Positions 10,965 through 23,255 of a DNA stretch of 64,000 nucleotides are shown here, in pieces; position 1 is the stretch's first letter; each line of letters starts with the position of its first letter. The DNA is from Prinia subflava (lineage: Eukaryota > Chordata > Aves > Passeriformes > Cisticolidae), in the NCBI RefSeq assembly GCF_021018805.1, contig NC_086259.1:5580001-5644000 (forward strand). The letters are read 5' to 3'. Under the pieces are notes generated by a model, which saw only the letters and a list, made by a program, of their open reading frames with translations, was not told the origin of the DNA and searched no databases. The translations under genes and the position numbers were made by a program.

Positions 10965-11110
10965 GGCTGAGGCCGCCCGCGCCAGGCGCTGCCAATCCAC
11001 CGCCGAGCGCTGCCCCCGCCCAGCCGCGCCCGGGCCAGGCGAGGCCAATCCACCGCCGATGCCCGAGCCTCCTGATCAGGGCAGGGAGCGCAGCGCGGGG
11101 GACACGGGGA
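10965..11110 (-). promoter_or_regulatory. PDCD5 CpG-rich promoter with two CCAAT boxes
   Basis: A CpG-dense segment just upstream of the PDCD5 ATG holds a direct repeat, gccaatccaccgccga, at about 10991 and 11044, 53 bp apart. Relative to PDCD5 the CCAAT boxes are inverted (ATTGG), an orientation NF-Y accepts. No TATA box was seen. The transcription start is not determined. Confidence 0.55.
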
Positions 11111-11116
11111 CGAGTC

Positions 11117-11470
11117 CGGGTGGGTTTGGGATGTGTCCAGAGAGGGGGACTCCACACCTCCCTGGCAGTCCTTCCACCCACAGTGTAAAGAAGTTCTACC
11201 TCATGCTGATGTGGAATCTGTGTTTTAGTTTACGGCTATTGTTTCTCGCCCTGTCACTGGGCACTGAGCAGAGAGCTGGCACCATCCTCTGGAGATACTG
11301 GTATGGATTGGTGAGATCCCTCTCACTCCAGGCCCAGGTCTCACTGTCCCTCCTCATCACAGAGATGCTCCAGACCCCTCGTCATCTTTGTAGTCTCTGC
11401 TGGACCGTCTCCAGCAGTTCCTTGCCTTTCCTGAGCTGCCCCTCTTTTGGGAGCTGCCAGGAGCGGGTCC
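11117..11470 (-). mobile_element. CR1 LINE fragment upstream of PDCD5
   Basis: The plus strand shows the reverse complement of CR1: gtttgggatgtgtccagag, then aaagaagttctacctcatg, ccctgtcactgggcactgag, gatgctccagacccctcgtc and ctggaccgtctccagcag. It abuts the PDCD5 promoter on one side and a minisatellite on the other. Confidence 0.88.
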
Positions 11471-11476
11471 AGCCCC

Positions 11477-12186
11477 GAGTGCGCTGTGTGTGAGGGCACG
11501 GCGGGATGGGACCAGCCCTGAGTGCGCTGTGTGTGAGGGCACGGCGGGATGGGACCGGCCCGGAGTGCGCTGTGTGTGAGAGCACGGCGGGGTCAGCCCG
11601 GAGTGCGCTGTGTGTGAGGGCGGGACTGGATCAGCCCGGAGTGCGCTGTGTGTGAGAGCGGGACTGGATCAGCCCGGAGTGCGCTGTGTGTGAGGGCACG
11701 GCGGTGTCAGCCCGGAGTGCGCTGTGTGTGAGGGCACGGCGGGACGGGACCAGCCCGGAGTGCGCTGTGTGTGAGGGCACGGCGGGGTCAGCCCGGAGTG
11801 CGCTGTGTGTGAGGGCACGGCGGGGTCAGCCCGGAGTGCGCTGTGTGTGAGGGCACGGCGGGATGGGACCAGCCCGGAGTGTGCTGTGTGAGGGCACGGC
11901 GGGATGGGACCGGAGTGCGCTGTGTGTGAGGGCACGGCGGGACCGGCCCGGAGTGCGCTGTGTGTGAGGACACGGCGGGACGGGACCAGCCCGGAGTGTG
12001 CTGTGTGAGGGCACGGCGGGACGGGACCAGCCCGGAGTGTGCTGTGTGTGAGGGCACGGCGGGATGGGACCGGCTCGGAGTGCGCTGTGTGTGAGGGCAC
12101 GGCGGGACCGGCCCGGAGTGCGCTGTGTGTGAGGACACGGCGGGACCGGCCCGGAGTGCGCTGTGTGTGAGGGCACGGCGGGGCGG
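11477..12186. repeat. 18-copy minisatellite with 38- and 43-bp units
   Basis: The core gagtgcgctgtgtgtgaggg recurs at 11477, 11520, 11563, 11601, 11639, 11677, 11715, 11758, 11796, 11834, 11877, 11913, 11951, 11994, 12035, 12078, 12116 and 12154. Spacings are mostly 38 or 43 bp. Among units with the standard cacggcggg core, the long form usually carries an extra gatgg or gacgg block. A few units are shortened by 2 bp in the gtgtgtg run. Open frames through the array on the minus strand (up to 257 codons) are a by-product of the repeat. Confidence 0.95.
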
Positions 12187-15100
12187 GCACGGTCCCGCTG
12201 GGCTGATGGAACACCGAAGCTCTGCCGTGTCCCTTTGTGCCGGTGACTGCTACAAATGTCACCGTGGGCTGGTGGCCTCTGCCACGGGCTCTCCGATTTC
12301 CCCTAAAGGGCAGCCGTGGGACACGATGCGGTGGATCATCCCACGGGAGCGGCAGGGAGTGGCGCTGCCCGCAGCTCCGCTCCCCAGAAGCGCCTCCCTG
12401 TGCTGAGCCCCCCTGCTCCCCGCTTCGGCCCACAGACCGCAATGGGGACTAAAAGACATCCTGTCCTCCAGCCACGGCCCTGTCGCTGGAATCAAATAGA
12501 AAAAAAACCCCAAACTCCCCCCAAAAGCCGACAAAGGTACTGGCCTTCATCAGACTGGGTACAAAGACACCCTAATAGCGTCAAAATAGCAGTGCAAGTA
12601 TTACTAGCACGCTCATTCAATAGCTTCAATCACGTTAGAAAAGGAACTTTTTCAAATTTCAGCCTTTATTGTTGGTCAGTCACACTTTTTAGGTTTTCCA
12701 CTTGTATTTTAAGATTCAAATTAACCTAAGAAACAACCCCAAAAGCTGCTCTACCAGGATGGATAGGACACAACTCCCTTAAAGCAGGCTAACAAATATG
12801 TATTACAAAGAGTTCTCGTCTAGTTTTAAACAGTAACAAAATGTGTCCAGTTCTTGTTCCTGTAGCAACTCTTGCAGCGAATGCAGAGAAAATTAGTGTA
12901 GTTTATTTTCTTGGGATCTTTCCTTATTGCAGGCTCCAGATGGATCGCAGAGCGCATCCGTGGTGCCTGAAAAGCCCGCCTCCATCCTCGTGTTCTGAGA
13001 AGCGTGTTCAGCCCGATCGGAAATCAGGGCTGCTCCGGGCTCACGTTTTTAGCGGCTCAGAAGGCAGGGTTTGGTTCGTCCTTCCCCATGGGCAGCAGAG
13101 GGAGCCCTCGTTCTACACAAGAGTATTCGGTGCTTTCTTAAACCAGAAAACAAAACAAAAAAATTATTGGTTTGTTGAGGGTTTTTGGTTTTTTTTTAAT
13201 TTTTTTTTCTCCCGTGCAGTATGTTCTCCCAGATGAGGCTTTAATCTATATCGTACATCTCTGCTGCTGTAAATTCATGCTCCATTATACCACCATATGC
13301 TTGGCCTCGCTCAGAGAAAGCTGCAGTAATCCTAATACTTCATCTCACTTTATAGATATTGGTGTTGTGGGTTTCGCTGCATATTGTTTGCTCACACACT
13401 TAAAGGTTATGTCTTAATAAGTTGTTCTGGATGAGTTCATTAGCAGGGAGCTGGCAGTTGATGAGTTTTTGTGTTTTGAGAAGGTGTTGTAGTTATTGTC
13501 AATTATGATACGAGGCTCAGGAAGCAAAAAGGGAGAGTTTGGGTCATTAAAGAAATCTGGAGGCAACAGTACTTTAGGTTGTGTATCATTTTTGGCTTGT
13601 CAGCTGCCTGGTTTCTTTTTCAGCTGCTCCCAGGTATAGATCATTTTCTCTACAAACTGGGCAGCTCTAAATGCAAAAGCATGGAAGGATGGACCAAGGT
13701 TTTCCAGAATCCTGAATCCATGCTTTTGCATTGGGTTTTGAGTTGTTTATACTGTTCAGAACCTTTAGGTGTGATGCAGAAATAGTGGATTCCTGAAAGT
13801 TCTAGACACTTTTGATATATCCAGAATTCTGTGTATCATTTATATTGATGAAGGATGATAGACAGAAAAGAGATGCTTTAAAAAGACTTTTTTTTTCTAT
13901 ATTTTAAACTTATACTCTGTATTCTTTAGGAATATCAGCTGTCAAAAATGCTCAGTATGAGTTGGTTTGTAAATAATAATGTACTATGTGTACATTAGAA
14001 ATTCAGCAGAGTCCTCAGGACTACCTGAGATATGTAAAAATCTCCAGGAGATCCCTTCCAATATCCTTCACAAGCCCTTGGAGGATCAATTTCAAACACC
14101 AGAGGGCTCAAGAAAAGCTGCTGATTTTTTTCCCCAAGGTTTTAATCACTATCAATGGTGTCTTTTTAAGTAATGCTCACATTGACCTCATAATCATCCT
14201 CGGAATAACATCATATCAGAGTCATAACAGAATGTATGGAAAAAGTCATGAACAAAACATCTCTCTCCTCAAGCAATCATAAATAAAGCAAAATACTGAT
14301 AGTTGTGACAACACTGCAGACTCTGTGTTTGGCACTTCTGCTTGGAAGAGACACTGGAAATCCTTGCTTGGTTAAATCCTTGCTTGATGAAATCCTTTCT
14401 TAGTAATCTCTGGCCTAAATTAAAATTTTAATAGAAATTAATCACAGAAACGTTGCCATAAAAATTGGCAAACACTGCAACGTCTTCAAAACAAGCATTG
14501 CAAGATTTTTCCTCCTTACAGAAACTGAAGTAAGATACTTCAAGAAAAGTAATATTAAAAAAAAAGAAAACGGAATTGTTTGATGAGAAAGAAATTAAGA
14601 AAAATTTACTGCAAGAGTAGAAATCACAATCTTCAGTAATTAACAGTGATTTTTAAGCATCTAATTAGTAATTATACAATAACATGGTGCCTGTTCCAAA
14701 GCTTACTGAAGCCATAGAAGATTTCCCCTTTAATTTCCATTGTCCCATAAACAAACACACTAATGCAGACAAGGATTATTTGCAATGCAACACTCTGGTG
14801 CCTCAGCAGTGGGCACTAATAAATAAATAAATGTGTCACAACAAACATTGCCAGGCTGGATCATGGCTTTACAAAGATTTGTATGCAATAATAGCAAAAT
14901 ACAGTAGAATAGATTTGGAAATGGAATGATGTCCATGTGTGAGGAGATCTCAGATTGTAAAAGACAGGAGTGAGAAAAGGAAAAATATTACTCTTGACAG
15001 TTTTCTTGACAGATTTTTTAATTGCATTTAATTTCAAAGACTAAATAACAAATGTTTTATAGGAACTTAATCCATACAGTGCCATCAGATGTGAGGAGCA

Positions 15101-18100
15101 CATTCTGGTGTTTCCTTATGCTATATATATAGATATATTTAAAGTGGGATACAGAAGCTGTGATAATATCTTACAGATTTCAGTAGGAACTGAATTGGAG
15201 TTTAAGTCCAACCTGCCAACTACTTGAGTTCATGTGTAATTTTCAGTCCATTGAAATGACTATATATATATACACACATTTCCTATTTTTTATTTATTTC
15301 CATCACTCATGGATTTGCTCTGCTACTCAGGAGTCCATCGTTATTTTAACCTGGCTGAAGCTATTAATGGGATTTTTGTTACTATATGTATGCTCTTAGA
15401 CCTTATTTTTTTAAAAACATCTGTCATCTGTGTTAAATGCTTTTTTAGTGGGTTTTTTTTTTCCATTATCAAGAAGTAGAGCATGCAAGCCTTTGAGTTT
15501 TTTGGCTAAAATCTTACACTTGAGGTTGTTCATTCTCCTTCTGGGTATTGTACTTGTGCCCATGGGAAGCAGCTGTGTGTAATGAGCTGGAGCACAGCAA
15601 AGCCAATAAAACAGGAACTCTGCATTATCAGCACATATATGAAGTAAGGATAGACTGGGGCTGAAACCAATTCCTGCTTTTCTTTTGGAATTGGAATATT
15701 TTCCTCTGACAATATTTACTGTATTGTTAAATTTCTACAAGATTGAGCACTTAGTCATTTATTGGTTGATTAATGTGGAATGTTGACTGTATTGTTTTAT
15801 TGTCCCTTCTTAAAGACTTTCTTTCCTGTATTTCAGGTTCAGAGTAGGAATTAAGTTGAATGGGACAACTGTATTGACAGTTTGGAACTTTGCATTCAGC
15901 TGAGCAGGTTAGGCCCTGCCTGTAAGACAAGATCAGGGTTGTCCTTCCTTAGCTGTCCTTGCAGCTGAACATTGCTTGTTCTGAACCACCTTCCCCAGCT
16001 CCCCAAAAATGTGAACTATGAATTACAGGGAGCAGACAATTTAGAAATATCCATCTAAGCTAAAAGGTAAGCCACTTGCAGTTGCAGTAGTGTTGTTTCA
16101 TTTAGTAAAATTAGATACTCTCACTTTTATAGAAGTGTTCATTTAGGAATTTTATAAATGTTGCTACATGTAGATGTGGAAGTTTACCCTTGCTGTCCAC
16201 CAGAATTACTTTTCCTTTTTAAAAAATCAAAACTACCTGAGATAAACCCTTCCATATTCTTTGATCTTCATACGTTTGAAGCATGCCTCTATTAAAAGAT
16301 ACTACTGCATAAAAAAGAGATGCATTAAGCCAGCAGTTCTCTCCTGGTAATGAGTATGTACTTGCTTTAGTAACAGACATGAGCTACTGCTGGGGTTTTT
16401 TTATTATTTTTGGAAATGACACAGGTATGAGATGGAATAGATTTCTTTTTTTTTCATTGTTAAGTATTTATTACATTCCAACTATTAAATTTTGCTGTAG
16501 CCTATGGAAAAATATTTACTTTAAACGGTCTGGAACACTATTGGTTCTAATTCTTTATTTAAGAGCCCATGGAATAGAAGATGCACATTAAAAATATTGA
16601 AGTTACCCACTCTACCTCACTGTACTTCCCCTTTTGGCAGCTGTTTCACTGAGATGAAAAGAGAGACAGAGGAATAAATGGAGGGCAGATTTCACAGTAA
16701 GCTAGAGGGGATGATTGAAAGTCTAGAGCTGGGAGTGGAAAGGTGAGACTGGGGTAAAAAGTAGTTCTTGCTCATGTTTTACTTTTGTCATTTGCCTTTG
16801 CTTAAGTCAAGCTGTGCTGAGAAGGCCTGAGCTGACCCTGCAGAGCTTTGGCTGTTCCACACCCCTGTGAGGTGCTCTAGGAGAGAGGAGTGGATATCCA
16901 CTCCCCTCTCCTAGAGATATTATAATATCCTAGGATATTCAGAAGTGAATATCCTAACTGCATTATGAGGAAAGCAGGGGAGCTGCTGCCTGAGCAGTGC
17001 TTCACCTGCAGTTGCTTCCAACAGAATTAAACAAGAGGTAGGTTGACTGCATTCAGCTTGTCCCACCACACTTTCATATCACATGAAAGATGAATCCTTC
17101 CCAGAGGCATTATTCCTCACTGATTCCTTGGGCTGTACAAACAATATCATCATTGTATCCCCTGTACAGCAGCCATAAGCTTTGGTTTCCAAATTTCCAG
17201 CATTAATATGCGTGAGTATTTTTAACATGTAAGAGCACAAAATGTAAATTAGATAAATCAGATTATTAATTTGGGTTAGTATCACTGTTGAGCTTCTTTA
17301 ATTTTCAAAGATGAAGATGAGATAATTACTTTAAAGGTGATTTTTGCCCTTGTTGGTACCATATTATTCTTTATCATTGACTAAACCAGAATATTGCTCA
17401 TAATAACTGTTCTGATTGACACCCTTGCTAATTGTGATGCACAGTATAAGATACCTTAAATGAACCAGACACACTGTTTGGAGTTATTTAAACAAATGTT
17501 ATTTTCAAAGGATTGTTTACAGAAACCTTTCTGTTAAATGTGCTGACATGTGATACTTCACCATTTGCTTCCTTCTGCCTGGGAGCAAACCCTCCTCAGA
17601 CCCAGGAGGTCTCTATAGAGGAGGGCTGCACTGGCCACTGGATCTAGGTCAGTCCATCTGTGGCTTCCAGAGCTCCTGCCCTTGGCACATGTGGGCTCCC
17701 TGATTCTGTGGCAGTTGTCTGCTCCAGACCCTGGAAGCCTTCACATCCCAAGCCACAGGGCTGCAGTCCAGTGATGTCCTTCCCAGAACGGGGCAAGCTG
17801 GAAGATGAGGCTTCTCAGCAGCCCTTTAGGCCAGATGTGGGCAGCTCACCAGAAGCCTGCCTGGCATCTGCTGGAAGATGGGCAAAATGGAATCAGATAC
17901 ATTTTCTTTGCCAAATCTGCACATTCTGACAATGTAATTTGTTCTTCCAATTAGTTCTGGTGAGGTAAAAATAGTTTGGGTTTCACACACAGAGAAATGT
18001 GATGACCAAAACAAAAGGTACTGAAAATATGGAGAACTATGCCTGTGAATAGGAAAGACAAGCAAGAATGAATGGGTTTGTTATGTTTATTGCATGTATA

Positions 18101-21100
18101 AAAATAATTGAAAAAAATTGGAACAAAGTTTACTAAGATTTAGTGTTGGGCATGTGTATTTGTTGTGTTTGAATGTGAAACCAGCAGTCTGCTTCTCACA
18201 GATACTTTATTAAGGCAGTATGGGGATGGAAAATAGTTTTGAGAAAAGTGTTTAGAGAGTAGGATAAAATCATGCAAAAATCATTATTTTAAAAAAAGTT
18301 AAATTACCTTTTCTGTGTCAAAAACTTTATCATGTGAAGACTTAGGGCCTTAAGAGAAGCTTTTCTCTAAAGGTTTTCAAACTGTTTAGGGACATTATTA
18401 ATAATGTGTTTCTATTGGTAAGCAGTGAGGCATTAGCCCGGGAAAACGGAGAGAGTGATTCAGTGACAATTGATTGTGACTGTGTTGTCTGATTTCAACA
18501 CACCTCAGGTTTCCCTTTGTTGCTATGGCTGTACAGCTGATATAAATTGATTATAAGTCATGTAGGAGGTGTTCTGGCTGCATGGGTATGTCCATTTAGG
18601 TACATTATTGTAATTAAAAAATTTGCTCCAACCTTCTTGGACTTGTATATAGCACACCATGCTTAACAGCAGAAAGTGTCTTCCAGCTGGTTGGAATAAA
18701 CTGGAAAGTAATTGTTACAAAATAATGCAAGATACCGAAAATGTCACTAGCTTTTCCCTTTTGGGGGAAGAATTCTGCTTTTAGCATGACAGAAGGTGTT
18801 TCTTGCACTTATTTCAGCGCTAGATTCCAGGAAAAATGTGTGACTTATAGAGAGAAAGCTGCACAAAGAACTAGGATTAGACAACAGCAGCTGTACTTCT
18901 GAATAATTTAGGTTTAATTTGCAAAATTATACAGGAAAGGATTATCACTTGTACTTGCATTTGAGAAAATGGAGCTACAAGTGTTGCTATGAAAAGTGAC
19001 AATGTACAAACCACCTCAAATCACACGGGGGCTGTTGTGTCACTCTGGGCTGGGTCCTGCAGAGCTGCTTGCCAAGACACTTGCAGAATCCTGAGTGGGG
19101 AGTAAAGAGTGTAGGAAGAGCTTCCTTTGTCTGGAAATGCAGCAGAGCAGAGCCCTTCTGGAAGGTTTAAACTTGTGCTTGAGAGCAGTGCCAGGTGCAC
19201 TTGGTGACACATACAACATCTTGCTCCGGAGGGGTCAATTAATTCTGTTATGATGATATATTTATAGTTATTTATAGTAAGAGATCTCTAGGGGACTTCC
19301 AGCCCCTTTCTTCTCCTGGAAAGCCAGCTATTGAGTATGTGGCAGTCAAGAGCACTCACTGCTTCAGGCATATTTGCCTTTTGATCAAAAGCAAAGTTGA
19401 TTGTCCCACTTTTCCCTAAGCCATCCTGCTCTTCAGCTACAAGGTATATGTAAACCAGGAAGAATGTCTTGTTCTTCTCTCCTGCCTCAATATTGACACT
19501 GCAGTCCCATAAGGTTAAGGCAAGATTTTCCTCAGAATGTTTCCTGCTCATATTTCAGAGAATTCTAATTTGTAAACAGCAAATTCTGCATCAAATGCTT
19601 GTCATGATGTTTCCAAAAAATATATGTTTATATATAAATCACTAAGTTACAGACCATTACAATTCAGTAATTTCCAAACATGAATTTGTAACATTGACAG
19701 GGATTCTGATTTTATTTTGGCCTTGCCATCACCTGGTCACACAGGTGAACCTCAGTGACCAGCAGGTTGGCTTAGCCTGATGCTGTGTGTGGCCAGGAGA
19801 TATCTGTGGCCATGTGAGATCTCTGGAAATGATGCTCACCTGCACTCCAGGCTTGCAAGAATCTGGGCAGCCTGTGACCCTGGGCAGGAGATTTACTCTC
19901 AAGTATGTAGGTGTACCCTGAGGGTTGTAAATCCTGGATTTTCCAGAGGAAAGAGGGAAACTTCAAGTTACTGTAATAAAAGATGTACACATGTAACTCA
20001 AGGCAGGACCTTGGGAAAAAAAAATCTTGCTTAAATGCAAGAACTGGTGCATCTTGACAAATCCAAACTTAGAGGTAACAGAAATAAAAGGTTTTATAAA
20101 TGGGAGAATAGTCTGGAACATTTGGAGAACCCTGATGAGACCCCAGAGAGTGCTGTTCAACAGTCAGGAAAAGGAAGCAAATGATGTGTAAAGTTTATTA
20201 TATTCTAGATCTTAACAAGCTTGTGAGGTAGAAGACCCGAGGAGCTTGTACTGTCAAACTACTGTGGTCAGGATTTCTGCAGGTGGGCTGAAATCAGAAG
20301 GATTCTGACTATACAATATCCAGGGCACCAGTTCAGATTCCCACTGATTTACAGAGTTGGTAATAGGATTAGAGAGACTCAAGTATTTCTCTGTGATTAC
20401 CATAGGGCAGTGAACTATAAAACAACATCCTTTTATTTTTTTAATAAACAGTAGTAAAAGGTCTCTATTTTTGTCTAAAAAACCCTTGTGCAATCTCCCC
20501 GTTTCCTGTCTGTGTGCTGATTAGGATAATGTAGGTTGACTTCTGCATTTGAAATTGTGAATGAGGCTCATCTTTAGTCTGTTAACACCACACAAGTGTT
20601 TAAATTACTTATCTGTTGAATTTCTGATGCAGAAGTGAAAGATAGTATTGGTCCTGCTTCCTTGCAAAATATAGTATTGGTATACTATTGGTATATAGTC
20701 CTGGTATGTTTTCACAGAGGGAAACCCTAGTGGATGTAGAAAACAGAACTCACTGAAATGCTGTCACAAAATGGTTTGATCAAAATTTGATCAAATACTA
20801 ATTGTAGATTCCTTGTAGTATCCTACTAGTTAGGAAACTCTTGGGGAAAATATCCTTTTATCTTGAAGCCGTGTAAATCTTTGTGACCAAATGATGGGTT
20901 CTTCCCATCCCATTCCATTCTTTATTGCCCTTTGCTCTGAACACATCCACAGACCTCACAAAATTTCTATTTTAAGGCCAAAAAAGAGCCCCCACAAAAG
21001 CACTGAAGATAACATCCCATATAGGACGGTGCTTTCATAGAGACATTTCAATGTGAGGTGTAAATGGAGAGAATATATCCAAAGTGAAGCTGATGATTTG

Positions 21101-21720
21101 TATCACCTTAATTGCTCACAGGATGAAATGGAGAAGGTCACTCCCTGTTGATTATGGTGGAGCACTTGGATTTTTCATTCTGAGTCTCCCACAGGCTTCC
21201 TACTTGATCCTGGACTACCAATTCCCCAAAAAGGCAAGCAATTTCTCTAAAAGGCTTACAGGTAGGCACAGTTTTATGTCCATGAACTTTTTCACAGTCT
21301 TGAGTGGCACACATAAGGGAAATGCACTGTTTTATAAGAAATGTAAACATTATTCAGTCTCATGAAATTTGAGTAATGTGACCAATATGGAGTACCATTT
21401 ATTATTTTGTTGTTCTTTAATCTTAAATGATTCATGTTCTACATAAACACAGCCAATTCCCATTTTATATTGTGTTGGACTTTATTCTTGAAAGCACTGA
21501 TCTGTTTTGAAGAGGAATTGCATAATCTAGTAACTTTTTCTACAACATCCCTGATTTATGTAGTCATAACATGGCAAAATTTAGTTTTATCGGGTTTTTA
21601 GTTTTACTCTAAAAATCCAAACAGGGAGATAAATGTTGGATTATATTTCTCTCTGGTTATCACCAGAAACATTCTTTAGTCAAGTTACATTTCATCAAGA
21701 ATTTTTTTACCTTCACAAAT
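12187..21720. other. Intergenic region between PDCD5 and the cadherin
   Basis: About 9.5 kb separate the PDCD5-side minisatellite from the cadherin promoter. Open frames are short, AT-biased and without recognisable family features. Simple sequence includes an A/T-dinucleotide run near 15245-15275 and short AAT-type runs near 14817-14833. Apart from the palindrome cluster at 16875-16956 I see nothing I can name. Distal enhancers could be present but cannot be told from sequence alone. Confidence 0.55.
16875..16956. repeat. Cluster of four overlapping or adjacent palindromes
   Basis: 16875-16916 is a spacer-free inverted repeat of two 21-nt arms with one mismatch, centred at 16895/16896. 16916-16929 is a perfect 14-bp palindrome (gatattataatatc). 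16924-16939 is a perfect 16-bp palindrome (aatatcctaggatatt). 16931-16940 and 16947-16956 are perfect 10-bp arms (taggatattc) around a 6-bp spacer. Together they could form cruciforms or hairpins. Confidence 0.92.
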
Positions 21721-21727
21721 CGGGGGG

Positions 21728-21735
21728 TATAAAGG
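21728..21735 (+). promoter_or_regulatory. TATA-like element upstream of the cadherin
   Basis: The sequence tataaagg follows a G-run, about 500 bp before the chosen ATG. It may be a core promoter, but a CpG-island promoter closer to the ATG is at least as likely. Confidence 0.2.
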
Positions 21736-21929
21736 AGCTGATTAATTGTGACCAAAGATGCGACTTTAGATCAGTGACAGCGCTCAAATACAGTGACAGC
21801 ACTCAAGCTGAGAGCAAAACTGGCATTTTAGACTAGACAGCTGTCTAGAAATCAACGATTAAATGTTTTCAGGGGCCACTGGAGTGCTGCGAGAGCCTGT
21901 TTGACATGCGACAGACTGCAGGACATCAC

Positions 21930-22234
21930 CTGTGCGCCGATGCCCGCGGCGGGTGGAGGCAGAGCTCAGCTGCTGGGGAAGGTGGCGGAGGTAAAGCGAG
22001 GGTAGCTTGTTCCATGGGCGGGATCGTTCGGGCACTCGGCGCAGTGGGGCCCTGCCAAAGCAGGCGCACGGGACGGTTCGCTCTCCGTGCCTCGGAGCCG
22101 GGGAAGGCAGGGCGGGGCGGGAGCGGCCCCGCGTGCCCCGCGTGCCCCGGCCCCTCCCCGCCCGCCCACTGCGGGCAGGGCCGGGCCGGGCAGCGCCGCG
22201 CACCCGCCCGCAGCCGCCGCCGCTCGCAGCCGGC
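21930..22234 (+). promoter_or_regulatory. CpG island and 5' UTR of the cadherin
   Basis: Base composition turns sharply GC- and CpG-rich from about 21930 and stays so through exon 1. It includes several gggcggg/ggggcggg Sp1-type boxes near 22110. An in-frame upstream ATG at 22007 exists, but the ATG at 22235 is preferred because it is followed directly by a signal peptide. Confidence 0.6.
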
Positions 22235-23255
22235 ATGGGCCCCCGCGGAGCGCGGCGCGGAGCCCGGCGCGCTGCCGCCTGCCTGCTGCTGTGCTGGGCT
22301 CTGGCCGCCGCCCGCGCCGCCCCGCGCAGGACACCCTCGTTCGACGGGCACGTCGAGGAGAACCGGCCGGCGGGCACGCGGGTGCGCGGGCTCAGCATCC
22401 CCCTGACGCGGCTGGGGCCCGAGCCCTGGTGCGCCAAGGTGCAGGGGCGCCGCTGGCACCTGCAGCTGCTGGGCGAGGGACACTCGCACTTCCAGGTGTC
22501 GCTGGACGCGCGCACGGCCCGCGTGTGGCTGCGCACCCGCCGCCCGCTGGACCGCGAGGCGCGGGAGCTGTACTCGCTCCGCCTGGGGCTGTGCTGCAAG
22601 CGCTGCGCGCCCCAGGGCGCCGCGCCCGCCGAGCTGGCCGCGCTCACCGTGCGCGTCCTGGACGACAACGACAACGCGCCGCGCTTCGTGGGGCCCGGCT
22701 CCGCGCAGCTCCGCGTGGAGGAGACGCTGGCGCTCAAGTCCCAGGTGTGGCAGGCGCGGGCCGAGGACGCGGACGCGGGCGCCAACGCGGAGCTGCGCTA
22801 CTTCGCCCTCCCGCGCAGCGCGCACTTCTTCGTGGTGCCGCGCAGCGGGCGCGTGGTGCTGGTGAGCTCCCTGCTCCACCTGCGCGCTCCCATCCCGCTG
22901 CGCCTCTACGCGCGGGACCGCGGCCGGCCCGCGCTGCTCAGCGAGCCCCTGGAGCTGGAGGTGCTGCCGCAGCCCAAGCGCCTCCCGCCTCCGCCGCCCC
23001 GCCGCCGCCGGGCCGCGCTGCCGCCCGCCGCGCCCCTGGCGCTGGCCCTGCCCGAGGACGCCCGCCCGGGCACCCGCCTGGCCACGCTGGCCCCCGCGCG
23101 CTTCGCCGCCGCCTGGTTCGAGCTGCTGTCGCCGCCCGTCGAGGAGGCGCCGGTGAGCGTGGGGCGAGAGAGCGGCGAGGTGACGCTGCGCGCCGCCCTG
23201 GACAGGGAGGCGGTGGCCGCCTGGGAGCTCGTCGTGCGCGTCCAGGAGCGCCGAG
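22235..23255 (+). CDS. Cadherin exon 1: signal peptide, EC1, EC2, most of EC3
   Basis: Encodes residues 1-340. ATG lies in gccggcATGg, followed by an Arg-rich n-region, the hydrophobic core ACLLLCWALAAA and a signal-peptidase site. EC1 ends with DDNDNAPRF (D143). EC2 ends not in DxNDN but in PKRLPPPPPRRRR (P251-R259). EC3 begins ALALPEDARPGTRLATL and continues into exon 2. Third codon positions are nearly all G or C. The donor is ccgag|gtgggt, exit phase 1. Long open frames in other frames here are GC artefacts. Confidence 0.92.

Noticed and set aside
10846..11493. 215-codon plus-strand open frame across PDCD5 promoter
   Set aside because: It spans antisense PDCD5 exon 1, the CpG promoter and a CR1 fragment; no family signature.
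11669..12442. 257-codon open frame on the minus strand
   Set aside because: Most of it is the 38/43-bp minisatellite read through; it gives low-complexity THSALRAGP-type repeats with no start context or homology.
12841..13236. 131-codon plus-strand open frame downstream of the minisatellite
   Set aside because: No domain, no splice or start evidence, and a low-complexity Phe-rich end from a T-tract.
20100..20165. Weak CR1-like words (gatgagaccccagagag)
   Set aside because: Too short and isolated to call a repeat.
22007..22234. Upstream in-frame ATG extending the cadherin by 76 residues
   Set aside because: The extension is Arg/Pro-rich with no signal character and would bury the signal peptide; ATG at 22235 has better context.
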